Shown here one piece after another: positions 12,301 through 20,720 of a stretch of 64,000 nt of DNA (its first letter is position 1; the number at the start of each line of letters is the position of its first letter). The DNA is from Caulobacteraceae bacterium (GTDB lineage: Bacteria > Pseudomonadota > Alphaproteobacteria > Caulobacterales > Caulobacteraceae): contig CANJME010000003.1 of NCBI GenBank assembly GCA_947475875.1, positions 124,001 to 188,000 of the forward strand, in the 5' to 3' direction. Both the position numbers and the translations under genes were made by a program. The notes under the pieces were generated by a model. That model searched no databases. It was not told the origin of the DNA and worked only from the letters and a program-made list of their open reading frames with translations.

Positions 12301-12685
12301 GGCGCCGCTTTTCACCGTCGTGGTGCGCAAGGCCTATGGCCTGGGCGCCCAGGCCATGCTGGGGGCCGGATCGCTGGTCGGCTTCTTCTCCGTTGCCTGG
12401 CCGACCGCCGAGTTCGCCGGCATGAACATCGAAGGCGCGGTCAAGCTCGGCTACCGCAAGGAGCTGGCGGCGATCACCGACCCCGAAGCCCGCCGGGCCG
12501 AATTCGAACGGCGAACGGCCCTCGCCTACGAGGACGCCAAAGCCGTCAATGCAGTGATGGGCGGCGGCATCGACGACGTCATCGACCCGGCAGAAACCCG
12601 GCGCTGGATCATCAATGGCCTGAAACGCGTGCCGCCCACGCCGGTGCGGACCGAGAAGAAGTACCCGTATATTGATCCATGGTGA
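9314..12685 (+). CDS. Single-chain biotin-dependent acyl-CoA carboxylase (BC-BCCP-CT)
   Basis: 1123 residues carrying all parts of an acyl-CoA carboxylase. Residues 1-450 are the biotin carboxylase (LIANRGEIAIRITRA start, the glycine-rich AIAGGGGRGSR ATP loop, FIEANARLQVEHTVTE). The biotinyl domain is at about 515-590 with EAMKMEH, biotin on Lys552. Residues 600-1123 are the carboxyltransferase (LAGTQGQRNHYKQDRM, MGGPAMIEGGGLG, LGAGSLVGFFSVAWP). It would carboxylate acetyl-, propionyl- or another acyl-CoA; the sequence does not say which. Such fusions occur in alphaproteobacteria and actinobacteria, usually beside the separate AccABCD (accA is also in this window). No acyl-CoA partner genes adjoin. 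Confidence 0.92.
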   Translation: MTVKKLLIANRGEIAIRITRAAADLGVATVAVHSQDDEASLHLRPADQVQPLPGKGPAAYLDIAAVIAAAKATGCDAVHPGYGFLAERADFARACAEAGLIFVGPTPEILDLFGDKGRARKAAAAAGAPVIRGLDHAITLEEARAFFAALNGGAMIIKAIAGGGGRGSRAVMAADEIEAAYARCQSEARAAFGRDELYVEEFIPRARHIEVQVLGDRSGNIVHLGERECSAQRRFQKIIEIAPAPALDPGLRDQIIEAALSVAKSTAYENLGTFEFLVDVSGRPGAQPFAFIEANARLQVEHTVTEAVTGVDLVQSQIRLADGATLKDLGLDAPIAPRGYAIQTRVNMETIGPDGTVRPGSGTLTTYEPPSGPGIRNDGFGYAGYRTSGLYDSLLAKVIAHSPAPDFAAALGRARRALGEFRIEGVGVNIDLLLAILAHPDFAAGKIHTRWIDENIADLAATTTSRPTPAAKRSGFAGARVDTRDPLALFAHDAATKAATPVAAPEAAPDLTGPEGSVGVASPIQGTIVSILVSEGDEVGASQAVAVVEAMKMEHVIAAPHSGVVCAVTMSAGDVVLEGFPIVFIREAEVSVGRVAAAVEIDLDHIRADLQENIDRHALGLDENRPESVARRRKTGHNMARENIARLVDPGSFDEYWPLVVARQHQRNTLDELRRNTPGDGVVAGMCSINRDLVGEARSQAALVHYDYTVLAGTQGQRNHYKQDRMFELAHRFRLPMIMFAEGGGGRPGDDWTGPRVAIDTKTFTTFSKLSGLVPMISVVNGRTFAGNTSLAACSDVIIATEGTTLGMGGPAMIEGGGLGIYTPDEVGPMSFQVPNGVVDILVKDEFAAVDTVKKYLSYFQGPIATWEAHDQRLLRHAVPENRLRLYNMRDVVHTIADKDSVLEIREKFGIGIITAFMRVEGRPMGVVANNPHHLAGAVDSDGADKGARFMQLCDAFDIPVLNLVDCPGIMVGPDHERTALVRHAARLFNVGANMTAPLFTVVVRKAYGLGAQAMLGAGSLVGFFSVAWPTAEFAGMNIEGAVKLGYRKELAAITDPEARRAEFERRTALAYEDAKAVNAVMGGGIDDVIDPAETRRWIINGLKRVPPTPVRTEKKYPYIDPW

Positions 12686-12694
12686 GGCTGGCCT

Positions 12695-12985
12695 CTATCC
12701 CTCCAGCACCCCTTTCAGATAGGCCACGTGGTCGGTGAAGGCCCGCTTGCCTGCCTTGGTCATACTGATCCGGGTCCGGGGCTTCTTGCCCACGAAATCC
12801 TTGAGCACCTCGATATAGCCGGCCTTTTCCAGGGTACTCAGGTGGGCGCCCATATTGCCGTCGGTGGCGTTCAGGATCGCCTTTAGCCGCGTGAATTCCA
12901 TGGGTTCGGTCTGCGGCAACACATTGAGCGTCGCCATGATCTTCAGCCGCATGGACTGATGGATAACCTCGTCGGGAGCGCCCAT
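12695..12985 (-). CDS. Winged-helix DNA-binding protein (ArsR/MarR-like)
   Basis: 96 residues. The ATG at 12985 shares its first base with the stop of the upstream membrane-protein gene (TGATG), implying translational coupling; a longer frame upstream lies inside that gene. The layout is a compact winged helix: SMRLKIMATLNVLP, FTRLKAILNATDGNMGAHLSTLEKAG as helix-turn-helix, wing KKPRTRISMTKAGKRAF. It matches transcription regulators with the winged helix DNA-binding domain of the ArsR/PadR-like group that pair with small membrane proteins. It probably regulates its own operon. Confidence 0.8.
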   Translation of the reverse strand: MGAPDEVIHQSMRLKIMATLNVLPQTEPMEFTRLKAILNATDGNMGAHLSTLEKAGYIEVLKDFVGKKPRTRISMTKAGKRAFTDHVAYLKGVLEG

Positions 12986-13557
12986 CAGACCCTCCGCAGC
13001 CAGAGCGCGCTGAGCATCATCCCGCCGCCGCACACAATGCCCATGAAGGCGGTGTAGTATTCGAAGATGAACAGGTGACCGATCATCGAGAAGACCGCGA
13101 TGAAAACGCCAACGGCGAAGATGCGGCGCCCCATCCACAATCCTAGGGCCGCATAGGCCGCGCCCGAGGCCAGGCCGATAAACGAATGGATGTAGCGGCC
13201 GTTCGAAGGGGCGAAGATGACGAAGGTGCCGACGACGAAGATCACCGAGATGATCCAGATGCCCTGGGCTTTCCAGAAGTGGTCGTCAAAACCCTTGGCG
13301 CTGGCCGGCTTGCGCTGGCGGGCCTGGAAGACTGACACGACGACGAAGATCGGCAGCGAAATGACGCTGACAACGATCCAGGCCCAGTGCTTTCCCCAGT
13401 CGGTGAACTGGAACAACAGGTCGGCTACCAGCCACATCAGTCCCGTGAGAAACAGGTAGGGCGCCGAAAGAGTGTAGGAATACAGGCTTGCGCTGCGCTT
13501 CTGGCTCTGGCCGATCTCGGCCAGAGCCTCCGCGGCGCCGGATTTATCCAGCGTCAT
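12985..13557 (-). CDS. Multi-pass membrane protein, unknown function
   Basis: 190 residues with about five to six hydrophobic helices (about 28-48, 58-74, 96-116, 125-141, 147-165, 169-186) and short loops. No enzyme motif. The start overlaps the stop of the DUF2141 gene by four bases (ATGA), and its own stop overlaps the regulator start, so the three genes are translated from one message. Small membrane proteins in this arrangement with a winged-helix protein are common but uncharacterised; a sensor or membrane tether for the regulator is possible but unproven. Confidence 0.75.
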   Translation of the reverse strand: MTLDKSGAAEALAEIGQSQKRSASLYSYTLSAPYLFLTGLMWLVADLLFQFTDWGKHWAWIVVSVISLPIFVVVSVFQARQRKPASAKGFDDHFWKAQGIWIISVIFVVGTFVIFAPSNGRYIHSFIGLASGAAYAALGLWMGRRIFAVGVFIAVFSMIGHLFIFEYYTAFMGIVCGGGMMLSALWLRRV

Positions 13558-13976
13558 TTTGGTCCCTCCTGGGGGCGATAGGTCATGTGAATGGTTTGCC
13601 GCGCTTCGTCCTTAACTTCAAAGCTGGCGTCGGCCATGGGGCGGGGCGGCGGGGCGTCGTTGCCGAACGCCGTTCCCTCAAAGGCGACGGATGGGACGAA
13701 GTCTCCGTCCTCGTCGTGGAAGGCGACCAGCGCATAGACGCCCGGCGTGACGTCGTGGAACTGCAGCTCGACCTTGCCGGCCTCGGCCGGAACTGCCGCC
13801 TGGTATTTGCAGCCCGCGACCGGATAGCCCTGCGGTTTGTCGCACAGCTGGGCGAGTACGAAGCCGGTACCCGAGTGCACATCTTTGATGGTGACGGTCA
13901 CGGTGGCGGCCGCGGCGGGGAGGCCGCAGGCCAGGGCGGCGAGAGCGCCCAGCGAGAGAGATTTGAACAGAGTCAT
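13554..13976 (-). CDS. DUF2141 exported protein
   Basis: 140 residues from the ATG at 13976, chosen because it starts a signal peptide (MTLFKSLSLGALAALACG, cut near AAA/TVT); a longer frame exists without a signal. The mature domain is the DUF2141 beta-sandwich: VTIKDVHSGTGFVLAQLCD, a cysteine pair, then FHDVTPGVYALVAFHDEDGD, which matches the family's typical PGxYAvxxxHDeDgdg loop. Members are periplasmic proteins of unknown function, sometimes near carotenoid or lipid genes. First gene of the operon with the membrane protein and regulator. Confidence 0.85.
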   Translation of the reverse strand: MTLFKSLSLGALAALACGLPAAAATVTVTIKDVHSGTGFVLAQLCDKPQGYPVAGCKYQAAVPAEAGKVELQFHDVTPGVYALVAFHDEDGDFVPSVAFEGTAFGNDAPPPRPMADASFEVKDEARQTIHMTYRPQEGPK

Positions 13977-14127
13977 CAGATTTGCGTCCTTTGCGAGAGA
14001 GACCCATGCCACCGGGTTGCCCGACGGCACGGAGAACTCTGTATCACAGAGCAATCTGAGTCAATGATTTTATTCTTCAGGATTTGCAATACGTTATGAA
14101 AACGCCTCATCACGAAAGTGGGAGGAT

Positions 14128-14150
14128 CCTCCCCAGCCGGGCTGAGGAGG
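14128..14150 (-). terminator. Hairpin after cobT
   Basis: Inverted repeat CCTCCTCAGCC / GGCTGGGGAGG on the minus strand (one mismatch), four bases past the cobT stop. No U-run follows, so it may be a weak or Rho-assisted end. Confidence 0.35.
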
Positions 14151-14153
14151 TGT

Positions 14154-16085
14154 TCAGGTCCGCAGCGCGGCCCGTAGCGCGTCAAACGACGTCTTCTTCG
14201 GCATCACCGTCGGCGGCGCCTGCAGCATCAGACCACCGCCCTTGCCGACGGTTTTCGGCTCTTCGTCAAACAGCTCGGCAAGCTGTTCGATGATCGTGCC
14301 GCCCAGTTGCTCCACATCGACGATAGTCACCGCCCGCCGGTAATAGCGCGTCACATCGTGGCCGATGCCGATGGCGATCAGCTCGACCGGCGAGGCAGTC
14401 TCGATCTCGGTGATCACCTGTCGCAGGTGCCGCTCCAGATAGTGGCCGGAATTGACCGACAGCGAGGAATCGTCCACCGGCGCGCCATCCGAAATCACCA
14501 TCAGGATGCGGCGCTGCTCGGTGCGCGCCATCAGCCGCTGGTGCGCCCAGATCAGCGCTTCGCCGTCGATGTTTTCCTTGAGCAGGCCCTCGCGCATCAT
14601 CAGCCCAAGGTTCTTGCGCGCCCGGCGCATGGGCGCATCGGCCGACTTGTAGATGATGTGGCGCACATCGTTCAGCCGGCCGGGGCCCGGTGGCCGGCCC
14701 GCCGCCGCCCAGGCTTCGCGCGAGGCGCCGCCCTTCCAGGCCTTGGTCGTGAAGCCCAACAGCTCGACCTTCACCCCGCAGCGCTCCAGTGTGCGGGCCA
14801 GGATATCGGCGCAGACCGCCGCCACCATGATGGGACGCCCCCGCATCGAGCCGGAATTGTCGATCAGGATAGTCACCACCGTGTCGCGGAACTCGGTGTC
14901 GGACTCCTGCTTGAACGACAGCGGCGCGGTCGGATCGACGATCACGCGCGTCAGGCGCGCTACGTCCAGCATGCCCTCCTCGAGGTCGAACGACCACGAG
15001 CGGTTCTGCTGGGCCATCAGCCGCCGCTGCAGCCGGTTGGCCAGGCGCGAGACGACGCTGGAAAGACCCTGGATCTGCTGATCGAGATAGGCGCGCAGCC
15101 GCGATAATTCTTCAGCGTCGCACAGCTCGTCGGCGTCGATCACCTCGTCGAACTCGCTGGTGAAGATCTTGTAGGCTGGCTGGTTCGCCCCATCCGGCCC
15201 CTGCGGCCGCTCGGCTGGCTCATCGCCCTCGCCCGCGTCCACCGCCTCGTCGGAAGGCTCGGCGTCGTCGAAGTCCGAGGCCTCGGTCATCTGCCGGTCA
15301 GCGTCGTCGGCCAGTTCGTCGGACGCTTCCGACCGCTCGCCCCCTTCGGCGCCCTCGTCCGGATCGCCGTCGTCGCCCTCGTTCTGGGACTGGTTGGTCG
15401 GTTCCGGCGCGGTCTGGTCCTCGTCCTCCTGCGAGCCCTCCTCGCCGTCGGTCTCGTCGGTCAGTTCAAGCTCGCGCAGGATGGTCCTGGAAATCCGCGC
15501 ATAGGCCTTCTGATCGTGGATGGCCTCGATCAGCCGGTCCATCTCCTTGCCCGCCCGCTTTTCGATGTCGCCGCGGAAGAGGTTGATCAGCGCCTCGGCC
15601 AGACCCGGCGGCTTCTGGCCGGTCATCTTCTGGCGCGCCATCAAAGCCAGCGCCTCGTGCATAGGCGCGTTGACCCGTTCGATGAACTTGCCCAGGCCCT
15701 TGATCTCGACCTCGGATTCCAGCGCGGCGGTCAGGTTGCCCTTGACCCCGGTCATGGCGTTGGAGCCGATCGCCTCGATCCGCGCCTGTTCCAGAGCATC
15801 CCAGGCGGCCTGGGCTTCCGGCGCCCGCGGCCGGGCCTTCGCATCGGTCTTGTCGTCGTGGTAGGCGAGCCTGAGCGCCGCCCGGTCGGCAAGGCCACGC
15901 AGCTTGGCGACGTCTGCCGCAGGCATGTCCCGCTGGGGATGTGGCAGGATCAGCCGCCCGCCGGCCATCTTGGGTCCTTCGCCGGAATAGACCACCTCCA
16001 GCTCCGGCGCTTCACCAAGCGAGCGCACGGTCGCGGTCAGCGCCCGTTTGAACGGCTCGGTGGGGGAGGCGGGGGCCTTGGACAT
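14154..16085 (-). CDS. cobT: Aerobic cobaltochelatase subunit CobT
   Basis: 643 residues from ATG 16085 (a longer frame upstream has low-complexity sequence and no family match). Three parts: an N-terminal helical region (to about 210), a very acidic linker (about 220-330, rich in Asp/Glu), and a C-terminal von Willebrand A domain with the MIDAS motif DNSGS ([16 protein letters not shown]). CobT with the AAA+ protein CobS drives cobalt insertion into hydrogenobyrinic acid diamide by CobN in aerobic cobalamin synthesis. cobS is 2.5 kb away on the same strand; cobN is not in the window. Confidence 0.93.
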   Translation of the reverse strand: MSKAPASPTEPFKRALTATVRSLGEAPELEVVYSGEGPKMAGGRLILPHPQRDMPAADVAKLRGLADRAALRLAYHDDKTDAKARPRAPEAQAAWDALEQARIEAIGSNAMTGVKGNLTAALESEVEIKGLGKFIERVNAPMHEALALMARQKMTGQKPPGLAEALINLFRGDIEKRAGKEMDRLIEAIHDQKAYARISRTILRELELTDETDGEEGSQEDEDQTAPEPTNQSQNEGDDGDPDEGAEGGERSEASDELADDADRQMTEASDFDDAEPSDEAVDAGEGDEPAERPQGPDGANQPAYKIFTSEFDEVIDADELCDAEELSRLRAYLDQQIQGLSSVVSRLANRLQRRLMAQQNRSWSFDLEEGMLDVARLTRVIVDPTAPLSFKQESDTEFRDTVVTILIDNSGSMRGRPIMVAAVCADILARTLERCGVKVELLGFTTKAWKGGASREAWAAAGRPPGPGRLNDVRHIIYKSADAPMRRARKNLGLMMREGLLKENIDGEALIWAHQRLMARTEQRRILMVISDGAPVDDSSLSVNSGHYLERHLRQVITEIETASPVELIAIGIGHDVTRYYRRAVTIVDVEQLGGTIIEQLAELFDEEPKTVGKGGGLMLQAPPTVMPKKTSFDALRAALRT

Positions 16086-16179
16086 TTGGAGTCTGATAGC
16101 TGATTGGAGCGACGAGGTCAGCCGGAACACGAACGATCCGCCGGCCCGGCTGGAAAAAAGGGGGGGTGAACGGTCCTGC

Positions 16180-17418
16180 CTAGCGGTTCGGCGGCCCGCG
16201 CCAGGCGCGGCCCTGGCGGGCGACATAGTCCACCAGGTCGCCCATCGATACGCTCATGTCGACCAGATGCAGGCCCCAGTTGGGATCAGGCCTGCCATCG
16301 CGCACCACATCGCCGGGAATGACATCCGTGCGCGGCTCGCGCGGGTCGGCGTTGACATGGACCGAGAGGTACGAGCCGCCGATGCCGCTGACGCACTGGG
16401 TGCTCAAAAGGCCCGGCGTCTTGACGAAGGGCGTGCCGATCGGCGTCCAGGCATCGCCGGTCCAGTTGGGCTGAGGCCCGGAATTTGCGCCCCCCAGGGT
16501 GTAGAAATAGGGCTCCGGATCGCCCTTGCCGGTGCGCAGGTTCGCCGGATTGACGCAAGCCGTCACCATGCCGGGCGTCTTCGAGCGGCCGAACAGGGCG
16601 CCGTCGGGCGGCGTACCCGTGTCCCGGAAGCTCGAATAGGCGATGACGCAGTTCACCTGGTTGTCACGCTCGCACAGCGGCGTCACCTTGAACGTACCCC
16701 CCACCTTGGCGCCCATCGGCACATCGATGTCGGTGCCGAGCAGAATGGCCGAAACCATGTAGCGCTGGATCGGCTTGCCCTCGATTTCCTCGGCGATCAG
16801 GCGCTTCAGAAGGCTCGCGCCCTGCGAATGGCCGATCAGTACAAAGCCCCGGCCCTGGTTATTGCGCTCCATATAGGCCCGGAAGGCGGCCAGAACGTCG
16901 GCATAGGGCCCGCCGTCGTTCGGCGCCGGCGTGGCGCGCAGGGAATCGAGTCCGCCGGGCTGGGCCATGGCCTGGTTGAGGGCGGTGAGCGTAATCTGTC
17001 GGTACATGGGCGCGTAGGGACGGCAGCCCTGGGCGAAGCGCGCGAACTGGGCCTGGACCACCTGCCGCTCCTCGATGCCCGCCACCATGTCGCTCAAGGG
17101 GCCGGAATCGCGGCTCACGGTCGGATAGACGTAGAAACAGTCGATCAGCGGCTCGCGGGCCGGCAGCACGAACTCTTCCAGGCGCGCCCGCCCGCCGGAT
17201 GACACCACCATGGCCGACTCATCCACCGAGCAAGCGTCGATGCGGCCGGGCAGGCAAAGCCAGGCGCTGGAATTGGCATAGTTCGGCGGCGGCGGGGCCG
17301 GCGCGGGCAGCGATCGCGGCGTCGCCGCCGGCTGCGCGGATGCGGCGATGCCCGCGGCGAGGCACAGGGCGAGGCCGCTCAGGGCTTTCCACGCTGGGTT
17401 TGTGAAACGCATGATCAA
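16180..17418 (-). CDS. DUF3089 alpha/beta hydrolase-like exported protein
   Basis: 412 residues with a signal peptide (about 1-28, ends ASAQ). The DUF3089 pattern is clear: [24 protein letters not shown], the nucleophile elbow [14 protein letters not shown], then [11 protein letters not shown]. The serine elbow suggests a lipase/esterase-like enzyme in the periplasm or outside; no substrate is known for the family. It sits upstream of cobT on the same strand, 94 bases apart, with no obvious functional link. Confidence 0.85.
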   Translation of the reverse strand: MIMRFTNPAWKALSGLALCLAAGIAASAQPAATPRSLPAPAPPPPNYANSSAWLCLPGRIDACSVDESAMVVSSGGRARLEEFVLPAREPLIDCFYVYPTVSRDSGPLSDMVAGIEERQVVQAQFARFAQGCRPYAPMYRQITLTALNQAMAQPGGLDSLRATPAPNDGGPYADVLAAFRAYMERNNQGRGFVLIGHSQGASLLKRLIAEEIEGKPIQRYMVSAILLGTDIDVPMGAKVGGTFKVTPLCERDNQVNCVIAYSSFRDTGTPPDGALFGRSKTPGMVTACVNPANLRTGKGDPEPYFYTLGGANSGPQPNWTGDAWTPIGTPFVKTPGLLSTQCVSGIGGSYLSVHVNADPREPRTDVIPGDVVRDGRPDPNWGLHLVDMSVSMGDLVDYVARQGRAWRGPPNR

Positions 17419-17482
17419 CTAGATGCCGCCAAGCACCGCACGGAGTCTAGGGGTTGGACCAAAACGGGCGTATAACACCACT

Positions 17483-17854
17483 GTGAAAGGTTTCCTGCTC
17501 CGCGCGATCATCTGTGGCCTGGGCCTTTGGCTGGCCGACTGGCTGCTCAAGGGTGTGGGCTTTACCTCGACGGGCAGCCTGATCCTGGCGGCTGTGCTGC
17601 TCGGCGTCGCCAACGCCATCGTTCGACCGGTGCTGTTCTTCCTGACCCTGCCGCTGACCGTCGTGACGCTGGGCCTGTTCATCTTCGTCGTGAACGGCCT
17701 GACGGTAGCCCTGGTCGCCTGGGTGATCCCCGGGATGAAGGTCGAAGACTTCTGGCACGCGGTGCTCACCGCCGTCATCGTCGGCCTGACCGGCTGGGTG
17801 GTCTCCTGGTTCATCGGCGGCGAAGGCAAGATGCGGCCAGTTCAGCCGGATTAG
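17483..17854 (+). CDS. Phage-holin-family (PF04020-type) membrane protein
   Basis: 123 residues from GTG 17483 (VKGFLLRAIICGLGLWLADWL); an in-frame ATG at 17423 would add 20 residues of non-hydrophobic sequence. Four hydrophobic helices with the family pattern of short loops (ANAIVRPVLFFLTLPLTVVT, then FVVNGLTVALVAWVIPGM, then GWVVSWFIG). Despite the name these are chromosomal four-helix membrane proteins of unknown role; there are no phage genes around. TATAAC at 17471-17476 ends six bases before the GTG, so the message could be leaderless. Ends four bases into the convergent brnA. Confidence 0.75.
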   Translation: MKGFLLRAIICGLGLWLADWLLKGVGFTSTGSLILAAVLLGVANAIVRPVLFFLTLPLTVVTLGLFIFVVNGLTVALVAWVIPGMKVEDFWHAVLTAVIVGLTGWVVSWFIGGEGKMRPVQPD

Positions 17855-18135
17855 GCGATCGACTTTTTCAGCGTCTCGTTGATGCGCGACTGCCAGCCGG
17901 ATCCCGTAGCCCGGAAGTGGTCGATGACGGTCTGATCAAGGCGCAGGGAAACGGCTTTCTTGAGGGGCGTCTTCTGTTTGCCGCGACGACGGACGGCCTC
18001 GGCCGTGCGTGGGAACGCGGCCAGGACCTCCGCAGGCAGGGATTCCGGTCCTTTCGCGCGGGCGAAGTCGGCCTTGGTCCATTCAGGGTTTTCGGCGTCC
18101 ATCTTGATGGTCTTGCCGCGTTTCTCAGCCGACAT
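17851..18135 (-). CDS. brnA: BrnA antitoxin
   Basis: 94 residues. The C-terminal half is a ribbon-helix-helix DNA-binding domain (KKAVSLRLDQTVIDHF then GWQSRINETLKK), the hallmark of BrnA. The N-terminal part (NPEWTKADFARAKG) is the toxin-wrapping arm. It neutralises BrnT and represses the operon. Its start overlaps the brnT end by 11 bases, with toxin gene first, the standard brnTA order. Confidence 0.9.
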   Translation of the reverse strand: MSAEKRGKTIKMDAENPEWTKADFARAKGPESLPAEVLAAFPRTAEAVRRRGKQKTPLKKAVSLRLDQTVIDHFRATGSGWQSRINETLKKSIA

Positions 18136-18379
18136 GGCGTCGATACTCCTTCAAATGCGCCCGCCGCAGGCTGATGGCTCGAACCACGCCTGAGCGCCAA
18201 GTGAACACCAGACAGTAGGGCGCATCGCCAATGGTCCCGAATGCCCGGTATCTGGTTTCGTCATAGTCCCGGTCGTCCACCAGAACGGCCCTGATCTCCA
18301 GTTCGGCCGCCAGGGCGAGAGACAGGCCATGCTTCTCGACGTTGGCAGCATCCTTGGCGCGGTCGAATTCAACGGCCAT
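18125..18379 (-). CDS. brnT: BrnT ribonuclease toxin
   Basis: 84 residues of the BrnT/RelE-fold family: VEFDRAKDAANVEKHGLSL, then DDRDYDETRYRAFGTIGDAP, then SLRRAHLKEYRRH. BrnT toxins cut RNA and stop growth under stress; the conserved His/Arg residues in KHGLSL, ETRYRAFG and RRAHLKE are present, so it looks intact. First gene of brnTA; the palindrome just upstream is probably the operator. Confidence 0.92.
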   Translation of the reverse strand: MAVEFDRAKDAANVEKHGLSLALAAELEIRAVLVDDRDYDETRYRAFGTIGDAPYCLVFTWRSGVVRAISLRRAHLKEYRRHVG

Positions 18380-18384
18380 AGAAT

Positions 18385-18402
18385 AAATTGTATATACGAT
18401 TT
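18385..18402 (-). promoter_or_regulatory. Probable brnTA operator palindrome
   Basis: Dyad AAAT-T-GTATATAC-G-ATTT six bases upstream of the brnT start, AT-rich in a GC-rich genome. A TTGACA lies at 18407-18402 on the minus strand. BrnA-BrnT complexes bind such dyads in known systems; binding here is inferred. Confidence 0.6.
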
Positions 18403-18403
18403 G

Positions 18404-18568
18404 TCAAGGTTGCCGTTCTGGGTTCCAGTCGGGCGCAAATGCACCAGGATTCAGGACTAGCCCCTCCTTGTTTGAGCTACCCAACGGCGCCCAAATAACC
18501 AGAACTGCGATGACTGCCAGGACGAAGGCCGCGAAGCCCAATGGTAACCATGGCCGCCGGAGCCTCAC
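18404..18568 (-). CDS. Small single-pass membrane protein coupled to cobS
   Basis: A 54-residue open frame from a GTG at 18568 that overlaps the cobS stop by four bases (GTGA), so it is probably translated by coupling. It reads basic N-terminus (RLRRPW), one hydrophobic helix at about 8-29, then a short tail with SNKEG and a C-terminal PDWNPERQP. The helix and the positive-inside N-terminus argue that it is real. I do not recognise the family. It ends 25 bases before the brnT start, overlapping the brnTA promoter region. Function unknown; a membrane link to cobaltochelatase is only a guess. Confidence 0.55.
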   Translation of the reverse strand: MRLRRPWLPLGFAAFVLAVIAVLVIWAPLGSSNKEGLVLNPGAFAPDWNPERQP

Positions 18569-19566
18569 GCCACCTTCACTCTGGTGGTCGCTTCCGGCAG
18601 GTCCTGCCCGAACGCCCGCTGGTAGAATTCGGCGATGACGCCGCGTTCCAGCTCGTCCGATTTGTTCAGGAACGTCATCCGGAAGGCATTGCCGATGTCG
18701 CCTGAGAAGATCTCGGCGTTCTCGGCCCAGGTGATCACGGTGCGGGGGCTCATCACGGTGGAGATATCCCCGTTCATGAAGGCGTTGCGGGTCAGGTCGG
18801 CGACCCGCACCATGGCCGCGATCGTGCGCCGGCCCTCGTTGGTCTGATAGCTGGGCACCTTGGCGGCCACGATCTCGGCCTCGGCGTCGTGGCTGAGGTA
18901 GTTGAGCGTGGTCACAATCGACCAGCGGTCCATCTGGCCCTGATTGATCTGCTGGGTGCCGTGATAGAGCCCCGTCGTGTCGCCCAGACCAATGGTATTC
19001 GTGGTCGAGAACAGCCGGAAATACGGGTTGGCCCGGATCACCTTGTTCTGGTCGAGCAGGGTCAGCCTGCCGCCCGCTTCCAGCACCCGCTGGATCACGA
19101 ACATCACGTCGGGACGGCCGGCGTCGTACTCGTCGAACACCAAAGCGACGGGCCGCTGCAGCGCCCAGGGCAGCATGCCTTCGCGGAACTCGGTAACCTG
19201 CTTGCCGTCGCGCAGCACGATGGCGTCCTTGCCGACCAGGTCGATCCGGCTCACGTGGCTGTCGAGGTTCACCCGCACCATCGGCCAGTTCAGCTTGGCC
19301 GCCACCTGCTCCAGGTGGGTCGATTTTCCGGTGCCGTGATAGCCCTGGATCATCACCCGGCGGTTGAAGGCGAACCCGGCGCAGATCGCCAGCGTCGTCT
19401 CCGGATCGAACCGGTAGGCCGGATCGACGTCCGGCACATGGGCGTCGCGGGTCTTGAAGGCCGGCACCTGCATGTCCGAATCCACGCCAAAGGCTTCGCG
19501 CACCGAAACCTTGTGGTCAGGGGCGAGTGTCAGCAGCGGATCGATGGGCTCGGCGGTGTCAGGCAT
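18565..19566 (-). CDS. cobS: Aerobic cobaltochelatase subunit CobS
   Basis: 333 residues, the usual CobS length. AAA+ ATPase of the MoxR/CobS group: Walker A in [16 protein letters not shown], Walker B in [11 protein letters not shown], and the family-specific [19 protein letters not shown]. With CobT it forms the ATP-driven ring that powers CobN cobalt insertion. It is preceded by the flavin monooxygenase gene (53-base gap) and followed by the small membrane frame. Confidence 0.95.
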   Translation of the reverse strand: MPDTAEPIDPLLTLAPDHKVSVREAFGVDSDMQVPAFKTRDAHVPDVDPAYRFDPETTLAICAGFAFNRRVMIQGYHGTGKSTHLEQVAAKLNWPMVRVNLDSHVSRIDLVGKDAIVLRDGKQVTEFREGMLPWALQRPVALVFDEYDAGRPDVMFVIQRVLEAGGRLTLLDQNKVIRANPYFRLFSTTNTIGLGDTTGLYHGTQQINQGQMDRWSIVTTLNYLSHDAEAEIVAAKVPSYQTNEGRRTIAAMVRVADLTRNAFMNGDISTVMSPRTVITWAENAEIFSGDIGNAFRMTFLNKSDELERGVIAEFYQRAFGQDLPEATTRVKVA

Positions 19567-19619
19567 GGGGGCGACTTAGCGGTTTTGGCTCACGAAGGAA
19601 ACACCCGGAACGGGCGGTG

Positions 19620-20720
19620 TTACGGAATGACCAGGGGGTGATCCAACCCGATCGCCTGCCTCAGCAGCGCGTTGCGCAGCGGCGGGACAGCGGCGACCAG
19701 TGGCAGGATGATGGGCCTTAAGGCAGCGGCGAGGGGGCCTCTTGCGCGCACGCCATTGGTCAGCCGTTCCACGCGCTTCACCACGCCGAAATCGAAATGC
19801 CGGCGGCTCTCCCCGTAAGCCGCGAGCTTGCCGCTCTCGCCCTTCAGGAAGGCCTCGGCGCAGGCCGCCCAGACCCAGGCGTCCTCTATCCCCAGGTTCA
19901 TGCCCCGCGCCCCGATCGGCGAGTGAATGTGGGCGGCATCGCCGGCCAGGCACACCCGCCCGACATTGAAGGCGCTCGCCACCCGGTGGCTGACGTGAAA
20001 TTCGGAGACCCAGGCGACCTTGCCGGCCGTCCAGCCCTTGGGCAGGTTCTCCAGCAGCGGCGGGCCAAACCCGATCAGCCGCCACAGGCGCGCGTTGAAC
20101 GGCAGGGCGACAAAGGGGCCGGCTGGGCGAAAATTCGCCCAGGCCTCGGTGACCTCGGGGCCTTCCAGTTCCACATCGATGATCTGCCAGGTTTCCGGAA
20201 AGGCTGAGCCGGCGAAATCCACGCCCAGGGCATGGCGCACCGGCGAATGGGCCCCATCCGCGCCCAGCAGGATCGGCGCTTCGGCCACCTCGGCGCCCAG
20301 GCTGGCGGCGACGCTGCGGCCGTCCTGTACAAGGCCCGTCAAAGCCTTGCCGCGTTCAACCTTGATCCCCCGTCCGGCCAGCGCCTGGGTCAAGAGCGCC
20401 TCGGTGCGGGCCTGGGGCAGGATGATCATCGGCCAGGCCGCGCCCACCTGCTTCACGGGGATCTCGAGCCGCGCCAGCCGCCGCCCGCCCTGGTGGGCGT
20501 TCAGAAACCGCATCGGCAGGCCCTCGGCGGCAATAGCCTCGTCGACCCCGGTGCCTTTCAGGATCGCCATGGTGCGCGGATTGACGCCCAGCGCCTTCGA
20601 CGTGGTGGCGGGTTTGTCAGCCGCATCGACAATGCGCGCGGCGATTCCGCGGTGGGACAGAAACAGCGCCGCCGCAAGGCCGGTTGGACCGGCGCCTACG
20701 ATCAGCGGGGCGGCCGTCAC
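19620..20720 (-). CDS. FAD-dependent monooxygenase
   Basis: 366 residues of the UbiH/PheA-type flavoprotein hydroxylase family. FAD motifs: N-terminal PLIVGAGPTGLAAALFLSHRG (dinucleotide fold), a central ILLGADGAHSPVRHALG (the DG motif), and VCLAGDAAHIHSPIGARGMNLG (the GD motif contacting ribityl and pyrophosphate). The substrate is probably an aromatic ring but is not predictable. Overlaps the J-domain gene by four bases (ATGA), so it is translated with it; the pairing with cobS may be incidental. Confidence 0.87.
   Translation of the reverse strand: MTAAPLIVGAGPTGLAAALFLSHRGIAARIVDAADKPATTSKALGVNPRTMAILKGTGVDEAIAAEGLPMRFLNAHQGGRRLARLEIPVKQVGAAWPMIILPQARTEALLTQALAGRGIKVERGKALTGLVQDGRSVAASLGAEVAEAPILLGADGAHSPVRHALGVDFAGSAFPETWQIIDVELEGPEVTEAWANFRPAGPFVALPFNARLWRLIGFGPPLLENLPKGWTAGKVAWVSEFHVSHRVASAFNVGRVCLAGDAAHIHSPIGARGMNLGIEDAWVWAACAEAFLKGESGKLAAYGESRRHFDFGVVKRVERLTNGVRARGPLAAALRPIILPLVAAVPPLRNALLRQAIGLDHPLVIP

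Noticed and set aside
17483-17854. Holin-family protein as sign of a prophage
   Set aside because: No phage structural, integrase or lysis genes nearby; this family is chromosomal in many bacteria.
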